From NCBI RefSeq assembly GCF_002878395.1, contig NC_061112.1:43769096-43833095 (forward strand): 64,000 bases of DNA, written 5' to 3'. The translations under genes were made by a program, and so were the position numbers. Under the pieces are notes generated by a model. It was not told where the DNA came from and did no database searches. It saw nothing but the letters and a program-made list of their open reading frames with translations. Origin of the DNA: Capsicum annuum (Eukaryota; Streptophyta; Magnoliopsida; Solanales; Solanaceae). This document shows positions 52,292 through 63,780 of the stretch, one piece after another (the stretch's first letter is position 1; every line of letters begins with the position of its first letter).

Positions 52292-53694
52292 TGATGTGTG
52301 CGCAATTGCAAACATATTTAAGGCCTTTAACCTAGAATAATTGTGAAGTCTTAAGCAATTTTTTTTGTTTTTTGATTCTTTTTATTGTTTTAATGCAGAT
52401 ACTAGTGATCGGGGAGGAACCCAAAGAAAAGAAAATTAATCAGCTAAAATCTGGTGCAAAAGAGCTAAAGAGTAGCTGACGCCATTTCTGAAGCGCTGTC
52501 AGACATATGATGGGCTGTCAAAGTAGCCGTCAAGATTAGACAGAACTTGAGGAGTTGAGATGAAATGTGACGACGTTTTGCCAGTACTGTTAAACATGGG
52601 ACTGGCTATCAAAGTGGACATCAACCTGAGGAAGATTATGCTTATTTCCAGTAAGGATGTGACACCATATTTCATGGGCCGTCACATATTTGACACACCG
52701 TCAAATTTGCCGTCAGAAAAATTCGAAGATAGTAATTGACTAAAAACTTTGACGACATACTGAACAAGCCGTCAGACGTATGACTCACCGTCAAGAATGC
52801 CGTCACCTATTCCAAAAAAAATGATAAATTTTAATTTTATGTACTTATTTAGGGTTGACTATTTAAAGACCTTTAGGGGGATCAGACAATTAACTCGAAG
52901 GGTGGCACGTAAAATTGCTTTATCTTTTTCATCAGATATTTTTCTTGTTTTCTTTCCAAACACTTATCAACTAATGTGGGTTTCCATCTTGTGATTGAAT
53001 TGAATAAACACTTATTGGGTTTCATCCATCAGTAAGTTTATCCATGGATTAGGGTTTGATATGATTGTAGGTATTTAAAGGATTCAAAGATTAGTAGGGC
53101 ATCTTCAAATTTTGTTTATTTAACTTGAATCTATTGGTTACAAACAATAGGTTATGCCTTAGTCTTATTTGCTTTTAATAGAGAAATAAACTAGAGGACG
53201 TAAATTATCAATAAGGACTCAGAATCTACCAACCTTCTGTTTAATGATTGATGTCGTAACTGGATTAATCTACTTGAGATAAAATCCTATTGGAAATAGA
53301 GAAGTTATCTAAGTTCGAGAGAATTATATAATAAATTCTCTGGTGAGGTCGAGAGATAAGTCAGATGGTATCGTCATCAGGCATATTCTTCTATTTCTAC
53401 TTACTTCAAGAGTCTTAAGCATTACCTAGTATCTTTCAATTCCCAAAACCCATGGTACATAACTCTGGTCTACCATTTATCTTGGTTACAAAAACTAAAA
53501 TATTGAAAGTGAAAATTGACTCTCTGTGAAACTTAAACCCCCATTTTCGGAAACAGTAAACTACCAGTAAAGTATTTCGTAAATAAGTCAAAGTTCACAC
53601 CTTATTCCATGTGGGATTCGACCCCAACCTAGTTGGACTTTATATTGATAACGATCGCTTACACCCATTTAAGAGTGTAGTTTAAGCGTTATTA
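52292..53694 (+). repeat. G7 5' LTR
   Basis: It starts tgatgtgtgcgcaattgc and ends aagcgttatta (the final ca is ta). By eye it is about nine-tenths identical to 60512-61994. It lacks about 80 bases present in the partner, at 53038-53052. It contains a dense cluster of ccgtca/tgacg words at 52480-52810. Confidence 0.9.
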
Positions 53695-53698
53695 AAAA

Positions 53699-53713
53699 TG
53701 GCGCCGTTGCTGG
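53699..53713 (+). other. G7 primer-binding site (tggcgccgttgc type)
   Basis: The sequence tggcgccgttgctgg lies four bases after the LTR. This form is typical of Athila/Tat-type elements (I recall it as complementary to tRNA-Asp; the tRNA assignment is from memory). It differs from the tRNA-Met sites of G4 and G5. Confidence 0.8.
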
Positions 53714-53814
53714 AAAAAACGATTGTGGACTGAAAGTTGGTGTGCAAAAATTTACTAATAGTTAAGTTTTCTAGATTTTTGTTCAGTTGTTGTTTTTGAT
53801 TATTTGTAGGATCT

Positions 53815-54575
53815 TTATAGGTTAATCCAAGAACTATTCAATCCAGAACCGCACCGTATAGGCAGAATAGCAGAACAACCACTGCGGTATGAGGTTGATG
53901 ATGATGACGATGTGGATGGAGCAGGTGCAATGGGTGTGAGCATTCCTCCTCCATTAGCACCTAGAGCAAAGTTCAATATTACAAGTACTATGATCCTACT
54001 CCTGAATCTGAATGGTGTTTGGAGGCCTTCTTAGGGATGACCCCAACCTGCATCTGGTAAATTTTATTACCATTTACAAATCCTTTGATAACCCGGGGGT
54101 AAGCCAGAGCGCTATCTGGTTAAGGCTACTCCCGTTGTCTCTGTCGGGAGAGTCAACGTTGTGGCTAAATCAGTTGACGCCTGAATCTATAACCAACTGG
54201 ATGTAGTTGAGAGTATCTTTCCTAGAAAGGTTCTTTCCGTTGTCCAGGAAGGTACAGTTGAAGGATGAGATCAACAACTTTAGACAACTCCCGAATGAGG
54301 CTTTACATAAAACTTGGGAGAGATTTAAGAAGAAGCTGACACAGTGTCCGAACCATAACATGACAAACATACATTTGATGGAGACTTTGTACAGAGCTTT
54401 TAACTCTGTGAAAAAGCCAGTGGTAGATAACGCTTCTGGTGGGTCATTTGTTGCTCTGTCGTTTCAAGATGCTGTTGATATGCTTAATAGGATGACTAAA
54501 CTAAGTAGGGCTAGGTACACCAACGATTCTGTGGTGGCAAGTACAATTATTCCTATTGGAATGAATGATGAATAG
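53815..54575 (+). pseudogene. gag: G7 gag
   Basis: Reading begins RLIQELFNPEPHRIGRIAEQ, with an acidic DDDDVDGAG run. After a frame change, open frame 54012-54206 gives DDPNLHLVNFITIYKSFDNP and AIWLRLLPLSLSGESTLWLN. A TAG (54207, normally Gln) separates it from open frame 54207-54575: SFLERFFPLSRKVQLKDEIN, LHKTWERFKKKLTQCPNHNM and DNASGGSFVALSFQDAVDML. These are the capsid-like blocks of Athila gag, including the A-x-G-G block. Confidence 0.85.
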
Positions 54576-55530
54576 CATATAAGATATGAGGAGAAGGATC
54601 AAGATAGCGCCCATTTAAAGACTCAAATGGACCTGATCACCAAGCACTTATTATAAGGAAGGACGGAAAAGAGAAAGGCTATAATGATTCGGGACCAGGT
54701 TGATATCGAGCCTGAAGAAGAAGCCAACTAAGTTACTAATCAGAGGGGTTTCGAGGCAATAGCAATGGGAATACTGGTTGGAATGGGTATGACAATCCTA
54801 ATCACAGAGACAGGGAGCAAGAAAATTGAAGAAGCAGTAATGACAAAAGTGGGTTGTATGTTTGTGCTGGAAATTAAGAAGTTGTTGCAACTAGATCGGG
54901 AAAGTAGTCTATGGAGGATATGATGAAAAACTATTAAAAGGAGTAGAGGCTACCAATGCAGGAGTAACTAGTATGAGGAGTGAATTTTCCACTATGAGTC
55001 AGTTGGCTAGTTCACATGCAACTTTTATCCAGCAGTTAGAGCAATAGATTAGTCAAGTTTCCTCAACACTGAACCAGGGAAGAAGTGGTACTTTACTTAA
55101 TCAAATGGTTTAGGATCAAAATAAAGATGGTTCATGTCTGGCGATTACCACTAGGAATGATAACATTTTATCTGGTCCTTCTACAAGCAAATCGTTGAAC
55201 AATAAGAAAGTTGCAGAGGAACCGGCAGAACAACACCCAGAGGAGTCTGAGAAGCCGAATAAATCTGTTGATATATTAGACAAAGAAAAGGAAGAGGAAG
55301 TGGTGTTGAAAACCATCCTAAGGACACCACCTCCCTTTGCTCAACAATTGAGAAAGAAGGCAGACGATGCAAAATTCAGCAAAATCCTAGCAATGCTCAA
55401 GCAATTGACAATAAATGTGACTTTAATCGAAGCACTTGAGCAGATACCAAGATATGCAAAATTCATGAAAGACCTTGTTACCAAGAAATGAGTAGTGAGT
55501 TTCGAACTGGAAGTAGAACTCTACCTTTGT
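54576..55530 (+). pseudogene. gag: G7 gag C-terminal linker to protease
   Basis: The sequence MSQLASSHATFIQQLEQ, then ISQVSSTLNQGRSGTLLNQM and CLAITTRNDNILSGPS (about 54990-55180), is the usual Athila linker, followed by open frame 55195-55491: an acidic EEPAEQHPEESEKPNKSVD stretch, PPPFAQQLRKKADDAKFSKI and LEQIPRYAKFMKDLVTKK. This segment joins gag to the protease in Athila elements. A zinc knuckle is not seen. Confidence 0.75.
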
Positions 55531-55539
55531 AGAGCTATT

Positions 55540-55900
55540 TCCACAAGGACCTTGATGGAGAAAAATTCAGATCCCGGTGCAGTCACCATTCTGTGCATAA
55601 TTGGAACCATAGAATTCACTAAAGCACTGTGTGATTTGGGAGCAAGTGTTAACCTGATGCCATTGACTATTTTTAAAATATTGGGTCTAGGGAATCCCAC
55701 ACTACCAACATAAGACTGTTGATGGCAGACAGGTCTGTAAAGTGACCTATTGGCATTCTGTAAGATGTGTTGGTAAAGGTCTCAAATTTCATATTCCCCG
55801 TAGATTTCAACATTATAAACTGTGAGGTGGACTTTAAAATATCCATAATCTTGGGTTGACCTTTCCTCGCAACTAGAAATATGTTGATCGATTTGATAGT
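55540..55900 (+). pseudogene. pol: G7 protease
   Basis: The open frame 55495-55713 contains AVTILCIIGTIEFTKALCDL and GASVNLMPLTIFKILGLGNP. The Athila motif C-D-L-G-A-S-V-N is intact, including the catalytic Asp. After a frame change, sequence at 55740-55870 matches the remaining strand (VLVKVSNFIFPVDFN-like and EVDFKISIILG-like). Confidence 0.8.
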
Positions 55901-55999
55901 GAATGAGTACTTATTCAGGGTGAACGATGAAGTGGTGTGGTTTGATGTAAGAAAATCAATGAAAAAACATCAGGAAATAAGTGTGTTCGTAGTAGTTAA

Positions 56000-57320
56000 T
56001 GTGTATTTTGAGGACAAATAGGATATGCTCAGAACTGAAAAACTTGTTATCGAGCCTTTAACCGCGGTTGTGATAAACTATGATAGTGAAGGCATTAAGG
56101 AGTATAAAGAGACAGTTTGTGCCCTGAATTTCCTGGGTTCGTATTCTTATGCTCCTAAAAAGCTGGACCTTGACCTGTCTAATCGACCAACACCACCAGC
56201 CAAGTCGTCTATTGAAGAACCTTCGATGTTGGAATTGAAGGAGTTGCCTGGTCACTTATGATACGTGTTTCTGGGGAAAGAGAGCACGCTACCTATTATT
56301 ATTACATTTGATTTGGAAGAAAAATAGGTAAATAGACTTATTTTAGTACTTTAGAGGCACAAGCGAGCAATCGGATACACCATCGCAGATATTATTAGCA
56401 TTCCACCTGGCATCTATATGCATCAAATTCAACTAGAAGAAGATTGTACTCCTACGATTAAGCATCAGCATCGTCTTAACCCACCAATGTAGGAGGTGGT
56501 TAAAAAGGAGATTATTAAGTGGTTGGATGCAGGAGTAGTTTACCCTATTTTTGATAGCAAATAGGTGAGTCTAGTTTAATGCGTGCCTAAGAAAGGGGGT
56601 ATGATGGTGGTTGCTAATAAAAAGAATGAGCTGATTCCACTTAGACCAGTAACCGGGTGGAGAGTCTACATGGATTACCATAAGTTAAACTCTTGGACTC
56701 TGAAGGACCACTTCCCAATGCCCTTTATGGACCAAATACTTGATCGATTGGTTGGAGGGGGTGGTATTGCTTCTTGGATAGTTGTTCTGGATATAACCAA
56801 ATCTGTATTGCTCTGGAAGATCAAGAGAAGACGACATTCACATGCCCATATGGCATATTTGTATTTAAGAGGATGCCATTTGGGCTATGAAATATACCCG
56901 CCATTTTTCAATAGTGCATGATGTCTATCTTTTCTTACTAGGTGAAAGACACCATAGAGGTATTCATGGATGATTTCTCTGTGGTAGGTGATTCATTTGA
57001 AACGTGTTTGGAGAGTATGAATATGGCCTTGGAAAGATATGTTGAATTTAATCTAGTGGTTAACTGGGAAAAATGTCATTTTATGGTAAATGAGGGAGGG
57101 TATCATACTTGGGCACAAAATATCCAAAAATGGGATTGAAGTTGATCGAGCAAAGGTAGAAGTTATCGAGAAATTACTGCCTCCCATTTCAGTAAAGGGA
57201 GTGTGTAGTTTTATTGGACATGCAAGATTCTATCGGAGATTCATAAAAGACTTATCAAAATTTACAAATCCACTTTGCAAGCTGTTAGAGAAGGAAGTGA
57301 AATTCCTCTTCTATGATGAA
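56000..57320 (+). pseudogene. pol: G7 reverse transcriptase
   Basis: Linker pieces at 56025-56261 (SSIEEPSMLELKELPGHL) lead to GIYMHQIQLEEDC (about 56408), VVKKEIIKWLDAGVVYPIFD and VPKKGGMMVVANKKNELIPL. A shift at about 56760 moves the first palm motif to YCFLDSCSGYNQI, with Asp kept, then TFTCPYGIFVFKRMPFGL. The second motif is EVFMDDFSVVGDSFETCLES (56960-57005), both Asp intact. 57090-57300 carries GHKISKNGIEVDRAKVEVIE and FIGHARFYRRFIKDLSKFTN. Stops sit where the family has Trp or Gln (about 56562, 56577). Confidence 0.88.
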
Positions 57321-57760
57321 TGCTTGAAGGCATTTGAGTACCTTAAAAAGAAGCTAATTCAAGCCCCTATTGTTATTGCACCTGACTGGGCAAAACCATT
57401 TGAAATAATGTGTGATGCAAATGGTATCACGCCGGGAGCTGTATTGGGACAAAAATGGATAAATTATTTCACCCGATATATTATCCCAGCAAAGCACTGA
57501 ATGGAGCACAAAAGAATTACACAATAACCAAAAAGGAACTGCTAGCTATGGTGTATACTTTTGAGAAATTTAGATCTTATCTGCTTGGGACTAAAGTGGT
57601 AGTCCATACTGACCATGTTGCCTTGTGGTACTTGATGGCCAAGATGGATGCTAAACCAAGGCTTATTATATGGGAGTTGCTACAGCAAGAGTTTGATTTT
57701 GAAGTCAAAGATAGGAAAGGTTGTGAAAAGTAGGTTGCAGATTATTTATCTAGAATGGAA
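57321..57760 (+). pseudogene. pol: G7 RNase H
   Basis: The sequence [20 protein letters not shown], then GAVLGQK, holds the first Asp. A one-base shift near 57455 leads to [20 protein letters not shown] and [20 protein letters not shown] with the Glu, [20 protein letters not shown] with the next Asp, and after one TAG VADYLSRMEGEQE with the last. The whole active site is therefore present. Confidence 0.88.
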
Positions 57761-58740
57761 GGTGAACAGGAAGCTAATGATGAAAAAAATGTAAATAATG
57801 AATTTCGTGATGAGGAGATCCTGGCAACTGCTTTGGAAATATGGCTCTGGTACACGAATTTTGCAAACTACATTATGAGTGAGATCCTCCCAAAAAATCT
57901 TTTGTTTCACCAAGGGAAGAAGTTATTGCATGATGTAACACACTACTTCTATGATGAGCCTTATATTTTTAAGCGATGTGCAGACAATATACTACGGTGA
58001 TGCGTGCCTGAAGAAGATGTACTATACATAGTAGAAGCATGTCATGCTTCCCTAGTTGGGGGTCACCATGCAGGTGACGAAACAGCAAGTAAGGTGTTGT
58101 AGAGTGGCTATTATTGGCCAACATTGTTTAAAGATGCCCACGAGTTTGTGCAGAAATGTGACCAATGTTAGAGGCAGGGGTCCATATCTAAAAGGCATGA
58201 AATGTCTTTAACTAAGATGCTTGAAGTGGAATTATTTGATGTATGGGGCATTGACTACATGGGTCAATTTATAAGTTCTTACGGAATGAAGTATATTTTG
58301 GTTATTGTTGACTATGTTTATAAATGGGTTGAAGCTGTTGCTTTGGCTGACAATGAGGGAAAGAGAGTCGTTGCTTTTCTTAAAGAGAACATCTTCTCTC
58401 GCTTTGGAGTACCACATACTATCATCAGCGATGGAGGATCTCACTTTTGCAACAAATTATTTTGAGCAGCTCTGGTGAAATATGGAGTGAAACAGCACAA
58501 AGTGGCTACTTCGTATTACCCTCAAACCAGTGGGCAAGTAGAGGTGTCGAATCGTAAAGTTAAGGCCATCCTATCCAAGACGGTGAATGCTAGCTGAAAA
58601 GACTAGTCCCAAAAATTTGATGATGCCTGGTGGGCATACCGAACTGCTTTCAAGAAACCTATTGGCATGTCACTATTTCAGCTGGTCTATGGAAAAGTAT
58701 GCCATTTGCCAATAGAGCTGGAACACAAAGCTTTATGGCT
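57761..58740 (+). pseudogene. pol: G7 integrase (zinc finger and DDE core)
   Basis: A linker (57755-58000) is followed by the finger: EACHASLVGGHHAGDETASK and EFVQKCDQC, with His and Cys ligands present and TAG where Gln is expected (58100 and 58170). The core open frame 58202-58465 has LFDVWGIDYMGQFISSYGMK (first Asp) and PHTIISDGGSHFCNKLF (second). After a [23 protein letters not shown] and [17 protein letters not shown] hold the Glu. Then WWAYRTAFKKPIGMS follows. All three acidic residues are present. Confidence 0.88.
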
Positions 58741-59140
58741 GCTCAGGAGGTTGAATTTGAATTAGAAGAAAGCAGCATAGATGAGACTAGGGCAACTGAA
58801 TGAGATGGATGAATTCCATCTCAGGCCATATGAACGAGCAGATTTGTATAAAGAGAAGATAAAAACATACCGTGACTGGAAAATAGAGAAACGAGAGTTC
58901 AAAAAAGAGGACTTGGTGCTTCTGTTTAATTCCAAACTGAAATTGTTCCTAGGGAAGCTGAAATCTAAGTGGTCAGGTCCTTTTAAGGTAAATCAAGTCC
59001 ACTCATCTAGAGTAGTGGAGCTTGAAAATTAAGATGGCAGTACATTCAAGGTAAATGGGCAATGGGTTAAGCTTTACATTGGCTCGGAAGAATCAGTAAA
59101 AAGTAACACCATTATCTATCTCGATGAAGTCTGAGGTAAT
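58741..59140 (+). pseudogene. pol: G7 integrase C-terminus
   Basis: The open frame 58781-59032 reads MRLGQLNEMDEFHLRPYERA, DLYKEKIKTYRDWKIEKREF and LLFNSKLKLFLGKLKSKWSG, then PFKVNQVHSSRVVELEN. After one TAA it continues DGSTFKVNGQWVKLYIG. This is the Athila-type C-terminal barrel without a chromodomain. Confidence 0.85.
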
Positions 59141-60511
59141 CGAGACACCTAAGTCGTTCCTCGATATTAAATCAAGCGCTGCATGGGAGGCAACCGATGA
59201 TCCCTGAGAATAACTCAGTCCAGGTATACCCTAACTCTTAAACTAGTTTTTTATTTTGTTCTTAGTTGAGGGTGGCTAGTATTCTGCTGTTGTAAAATAG
59301 TTTTTGGTAAAAAAAACGGCAGTGATATGTCTTGCTCCGTTTAACCATCCTTCCAATGTATTTCTTGATAAACTATGTCGATTACATTTACTTCCTCTAT
59401 TGTAAGTCTTGTTGTGGCATTAATTATAGCTTCTTGATGATCATTACTGAACAATTGCATGAACAAGATCAGTGGTGATATGTGATATACTTGTGTGCTA
59501 GGTGTGTGCGAGCTCTTACTTGTTTCCCTTTGTATTCTAAAGCCAGAACTTGCCTGGTTAGTCTTGCCATGGTCTTAGGATAGGAGTTAGGATAGGATCA
59601 TAGGCCGTCATTAATTAACTCACTTTTAGCCTAAATATCCTTCCCTGTATGCATAAAATCCTTTTGATTCCTATTTAGAGCCTAGCTTGACCATTTCTTT
59701 TGTATGGCACCTTTCACCTTCCTATTTATACCATAATAAACATATTTACCCCTAGGCTTCCTTAGACACTAAGCACCTTGATCTAGGCAAACAGCCTAAG
59801 TTGAGGGTGGCTATCATAGGGGTGCATGGTGTAAGATGAGAAGTATGAAAAAGGGTGGAATAAAAGAGAATGAACTAAAGTTGGGTGCTAATAATGCAAA
59901 AAAAAAGAGAAGAGAGAGTTGTTGCAACACCCAACTTGAATATGGATAATCAAGAGAAGAAAAAAAATGAAATAGGATAATTAGTGAGTCCAAGAAAGAA
60001 GTGTAGTGTCAAGGAGGCATAGTCACTCTAAATAACCTTGAATTTCATACATGCCCCAAACCACATTACAACCCTAAAAAAAGTCCTATAGTGATCCTGA
60101 CTGGCCTATCTAAGGTCTGATAATGAAAATAAGGGCAAGCCTGTGGTACTTAGTATACATTTACTGGAACTTTCTTGTGAGAGTGAGAGTCTAGTGATAA
60201 CCCCCAATTTGTATAGCTGGATTTGTCGTATGGAGAGAGAGGGATTTCATTGTTGAGAGGGCACACGTGTATCTTCACTAGCTACTCACTTGTTTAGATA
60301 ATGTGGTATTGATATGTGAATGGTTATTGTGGCCAAGGTTGACGCTGCTACTTGATGCCTTTGTGTTACAGTACTGTTTTCAATGATATGCACATTGGTT
60401 TAGCATTGAAAGGATAACTTTGTGTCGATCTATGTGTGTTAAATGTACTATGTGATTTCTTAATTAGATTTAGTTGCTTGAGGACAAGCAATTGCTTTAA
60501 ATTGAGGGTTT
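59141..60511 (+). other. G7 3' non-coding region without env
   Basis: About 1.4 kb between pol and the 3' LTR. Some Athila elements carry an env-like ORF here; none is visible in any frame. Two 'agttgagggtggcta' words (59264-59279 and 59799-59813) recur. The end, 'gaggacaagcaattgctttaaattgaggg' (60480-60508), is the usual run-up to the LTR and contains the weak polypurine segment. Confidence 0.65.
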
Positions 60512-61994
60512 TGATCTGTGCGCAATTGCAAACACATTTAAGGCCTTTAACCTAGAATAATTGTGAAGTCTTAAGCAACTTTTGTTATTTTTTGATTGTT
60601 TTTATTGTTTTAATGCAGAAACTAGAGATCGGGGAGGAACCCAAAGAAAAGAAAAATAAACCATCTGAAATTTGGTGCAAATGAGCTAAGTGTAGCTGAC
60701 GCCATTTCTGAAGTGCCATCAGACATATGACGGGCTGTCAAAGTAGCCGTCAAGCTTAGACAGAACTTGAGGAGTTGAGATAAAATGTGACGATGTTTTG
60801 CCAACGCCGCCAAACATGGAACAGGCTATCAAAGTGTCCATTATCCTGAGGCAAATTATGCTGATTTCTAGTAAGGATATGGCGACATTTTTCATGGGCC
60901 ATCACATATTTGACATGCCGTTAGATTTACCGTCAGAAAAATCAGAAGAAAGTACTTCACTGGAAACTTTGACGACATCCTGCACATGCCGTCAGATATA
61001 TGACGCGCCGTCAAGAATGTCGTCACCTATTCAAAATAAAATCATAAATTTTAATTTTATTTCCTTATTTAGGGTTGACTATTTAAATTCCTGTAGGGGG
61101 ATCAGACAATTAACTGGGAGGGTGGCACGTAAAATTGCTTCATCTTTTTCATCAGATATTTTTCTTGTTTTCGTTCCAAGCACTTATCAACTACTGTGTG
61201 TTTCCATCTTGTGATTGAATTGAAGAAATACTTATTGGGTTTCATCCATCAGTAAGTTATCCATGTTACCATGAATTTAACTTGCTATTTCATTTATCAA
61301 ATCATGAGTGGCTAATTCTATTAGCCAAAGTTATGGGATCCATGAATTAGGGTTTTATATAATGCTAGGTGTTTAAAGGATTTAAAGAGTAGTAGGACAT
61401 CTTGAAATTCTGTTGCTTTAACTTGAATCTATTGGTTGCAAACAATAGGTTATGCCTTAGGCTTATCTGCTTTTAACAGAGAAATAAACTAGAGGACGTG
61501 AATTATCAATAGGGACTTGAAAGCTACCAACCTTTTGTTTAATGATTAATGTCGTAACTGGATTAATCTACCTGAGATAAAATCCTATTTGAAATAGATA
61601 ATTTATCTAAGTTTGAGAGAATTAGATAATAAATTGTTTGGTGAGATCGAGAGACAAGTCAGATAGTATCGTTGCCATGGATATTTTGCTATTTCTACTT
61701 ACTTCAAGAGTCTTAAAAATTATCTAGTATCTGTCCATTCCAAAAACCCATGGTGAACATAACTCTAGTCTCCCATTTTTCTTGCTTACAAATACTAAAA
61801 TATTGAAATGGACAATTGACTCTCTGTGAAACTTAAACCCCTATTTTCGGAAACAGTAAACTATCAGTAAAGTATTTCGCAAACCAGTCAAACTTTACAC
61901 CCTATTCCCTGTGGGATTCGACCCTAACCTAGTTGGGTTTTATACTGACAACGATCACTTACACCCATTCAAGAGTGTATTTTGAGCATTATCA
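60512..61994 (+). repeat. G7 3' LTR
   Basis: It runs tgatctgtgcgcaattgc to gagcattatca (1,483 bp). It is collinear with 52292-53694 except for about 80 extra bases at about 61262-61342, bounded by the words atccatg. The ccgtca/tgacg cluster is at 60695-61030. Confidence 0.9.
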
Positions 61995-61999
61995 ATAGG
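61995..61999 (+). repeat. Right target-site duplication of G7
   Basis: The bases atagg pair with agagg at 52287-52291. Confidence 0.75.
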
Positions 62000-62460
62000 G
62001 GTGGAGAATATGAATCTCCTTTTGGGAAGATATGTGTAGAAAATGAAATTTTCCATCAAACTACTACCTTATATTCACCTCAATCAAATGGTATTGTGGA
62101 AAAGAACCAAACATTAAGGGGCATAATGAATGAGTTACTCATAAGTTTGGGTTTACTACAAAACTTATGGGGGGAGCTATCCTTACAGCTAACTGAAAAC
62201 TCAATAGAGCTCCCCATAGTAAGACACATTCAATTCCATATTAAAAATGGAAAGAAAGAAAACTCAACTTGAATTATTTCAATTGTGAAAGTGTCTAGCT
62301 AAAGTCCAAGTTCCTATGCCTAAAAGGGTAAAAATAGGACCTAAGACTGTGTATTACGTGTTCATTGGATATGCTAAAAACAGTAAAGCATGTCAGATTT
62401 TAGTTCATAATTCCAAACATTTGGATATCAATGAAAATATGGTAATTTAATCAGATAATT
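62000..62460 (+). pseudogene. pol: C3 integrase, second half, and post-integrase region
   Basis: The frame continues GGEYESPFGKICVENEIFHQ and TTTLYSPQSNGIVEKNQTLR, keeping the catalytic Glu, then GIMNELLISLGLLQNLWGEL. After shifts, VQVPMPKRVKIGPKTVYYVF and IGYAKNSKACQILVHN-like sequence (about 62305-62420) is the known post-integrase segment of this family. Confidence 0.82.
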
Positions 62461-63390
62461 GTCGAGTACTTTGAACACATTTATCCATATAAAACTGGAC
62501 ATGAGCAGTCTAGTGGAGGGTAAAAAAAACCTCGAGATGACCCAAGTGAGAATGTAATTAATTATGAGAATTCAAGGTGTAGTAGACATCAAAGAATATC
62601 AACTTTCTTTGGATCAGATTTTGTAATGTTTCTTCTAGAAAATAAGCCTCAAACGTTTAAAGAAGAGATATCGTCTTCAGACTCATTCTTTTGGAAAGAG
62701 GCAGTTAATAGTGATATTGATTTAATCTTGAGAAACCACACTTAGGAGTTTGTTGATTTTCCTCCAGGAAATAAACTTTCTGTTTTAAATGGATCTTCAA
62801 AAGGAAAATGAAAGCTGATGGTATTGTTGACAAATATAAGGCAAAACTTGTAGTGAAAGCCTTTAAATAAAAAAAAGACTTGATTATTTTGATACATACT
62901 CTCCTGTAACAAAGATAATGTCTATAGGGATGTTAGTTTCTCCAGCGGAGGTATATTGTCCTGAAATTTATCAAATGGATGGGAAAATAACATTATTAAA
63001 TGGAGTATTGGAAGAAGAAATTTACTTGGAACAACTTGAGGTTTTGTGGTTCCTGGTGAAGAAAAGAAAGTGTCCAAACTTAATAAGTCACTTTATGCAC
63101 TAAAACAAGCACCCAAATAGTTGCATGCAAAGTTTGAACAAACCATATTGGCAAACGGATTCAATATAAATAAATGTGTTTACATTAAAGACACTCCAAA
63201 TCACAAGGTCATTATTTGTTTGCATGTGGATGATATGTTGATCATCAGTAGAGACATTTCTACCATAAATTCTATGAAACAAATGCTTGAAATACAGTTT
63301 GTATGAAATACGTTGGAGTTGCGAATGTGATCTTAGGGATAAATGGTCAAGACCAAAGACTACCCTTTAGTTATAACACAATGTTTAGAA
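62461..63390 (+). pseudogene. pol: C3 reverse transcriptase, truncated
   Basis: A linker at 62540-62700 includes RRSKRQRIST-like, then GSDFVMFLLENKPQTF and SFWKEAVNSDIDLIL. GNKLSVLNGSSKGK (with shift), ADGIVDKYKAKLVVKAFK and YFDTYSPVTKI-like follow. The first palm motif region reads EIYQMDGKITLLNGVLEEEI, Asp kept. Open frame 63121-63306 gives MHAKFEQTILANGFNINKCV and IICLHVDDMLIISRDIST; the Asp pair is intact though Tyr is His. Similarity fades in GVANVILGINGQDQ near 63360. RNase H is absent. Confidence 0.82.
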
Positions 63391-63443
63391 CCACAAGTGA
63401 TCCCAAGCTAACACATGTACTGGAATGATGCTTGAGTAACTGA

Positions 63444-63447
<4 letters not shown>

Positions 63448-63483
<36 letters not shown>
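63448..63483. repeat. (TA)n microsatellite
   Basis: About 17 uninterrupted TA units. Shorter (TA)n tracts occur at 18345-18368, 21289-21311 and 31009-31025. Confidence 0.95.
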
Positions 63484-63487
<4 letters not shown>

Positions 63488-63780
63488 GTTAAACTAACTA
63501 AATGGAAGTATAATCAATGTGAAATAAGTTGTTTCATAACATGATTGTTTAAAGTTTACAACACCGAAATCTGAAAGGATGAGGAACGGAAACTACATAC
63601 ACTAACTCTTAAGTGACAATCTAAGAATCCTCCACTAATAATGACTATAGGTCACTAGGGCATGACACCAACTATCCCTAATCAATACATATGAATGAGA
63701 AAATAAATTAAAGGAACTGCAAATGACTTGGGTCCTCGAAATAGGAACTCATCATCTACTGGTTGAATGCTATGAACTAT

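Larger units (their letters stand above)
52292..61994 (+). mobile_element. G7: Athila-like Ty3/Gypsy element nested in C3 integrase
   Basis: This 9.7-kb element has two LTRs (1,403 and 1,483 bp), a TGGCGCC-type primer site, an Athila-type gag with long linker, a DLGAS protease, RT, RNase H, integrase and a long 3' non-coding region. It is flanked by agagg / atagg. It is the best-preserved element here: RT, RNase H and integrase catalytic residues are all present, and damage is limited to point stops and a few frameshifts. No env-like ORF is visible. Confidence 0.9.
49609..63390 (+). mobile_element. C3: Ty1/Copia element interrupted by G7
   Basis: 5' LTR, gag, protease and the first half of integrase lie at 49609-52291. 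The second half of integrase and RT lie at 62000-63390. Excising G7 with one 5-bp duplication restores the integrase reading across the joint (KIIRSER then GGEYESPF). RT is cut off near 63390; RNase H and the 3' LTR are missing. It is inactive: protease Asp and first integrase Asp are Asn, the second integrase Asp is Glu, and many stops are present. Confidence 0.88.

Noticed and set aside
52480..52810. CRISPR-like array from the repeated ccgtca words
   Set aside because: The words are too short, irregularly spaced, in both orientations, and lie in an LTR of a plant retrotransposon.
59141..60511. env-like gene of an Athila element
   Set aside because: No frame of useful length, signal peptide or membrane segment is visible.
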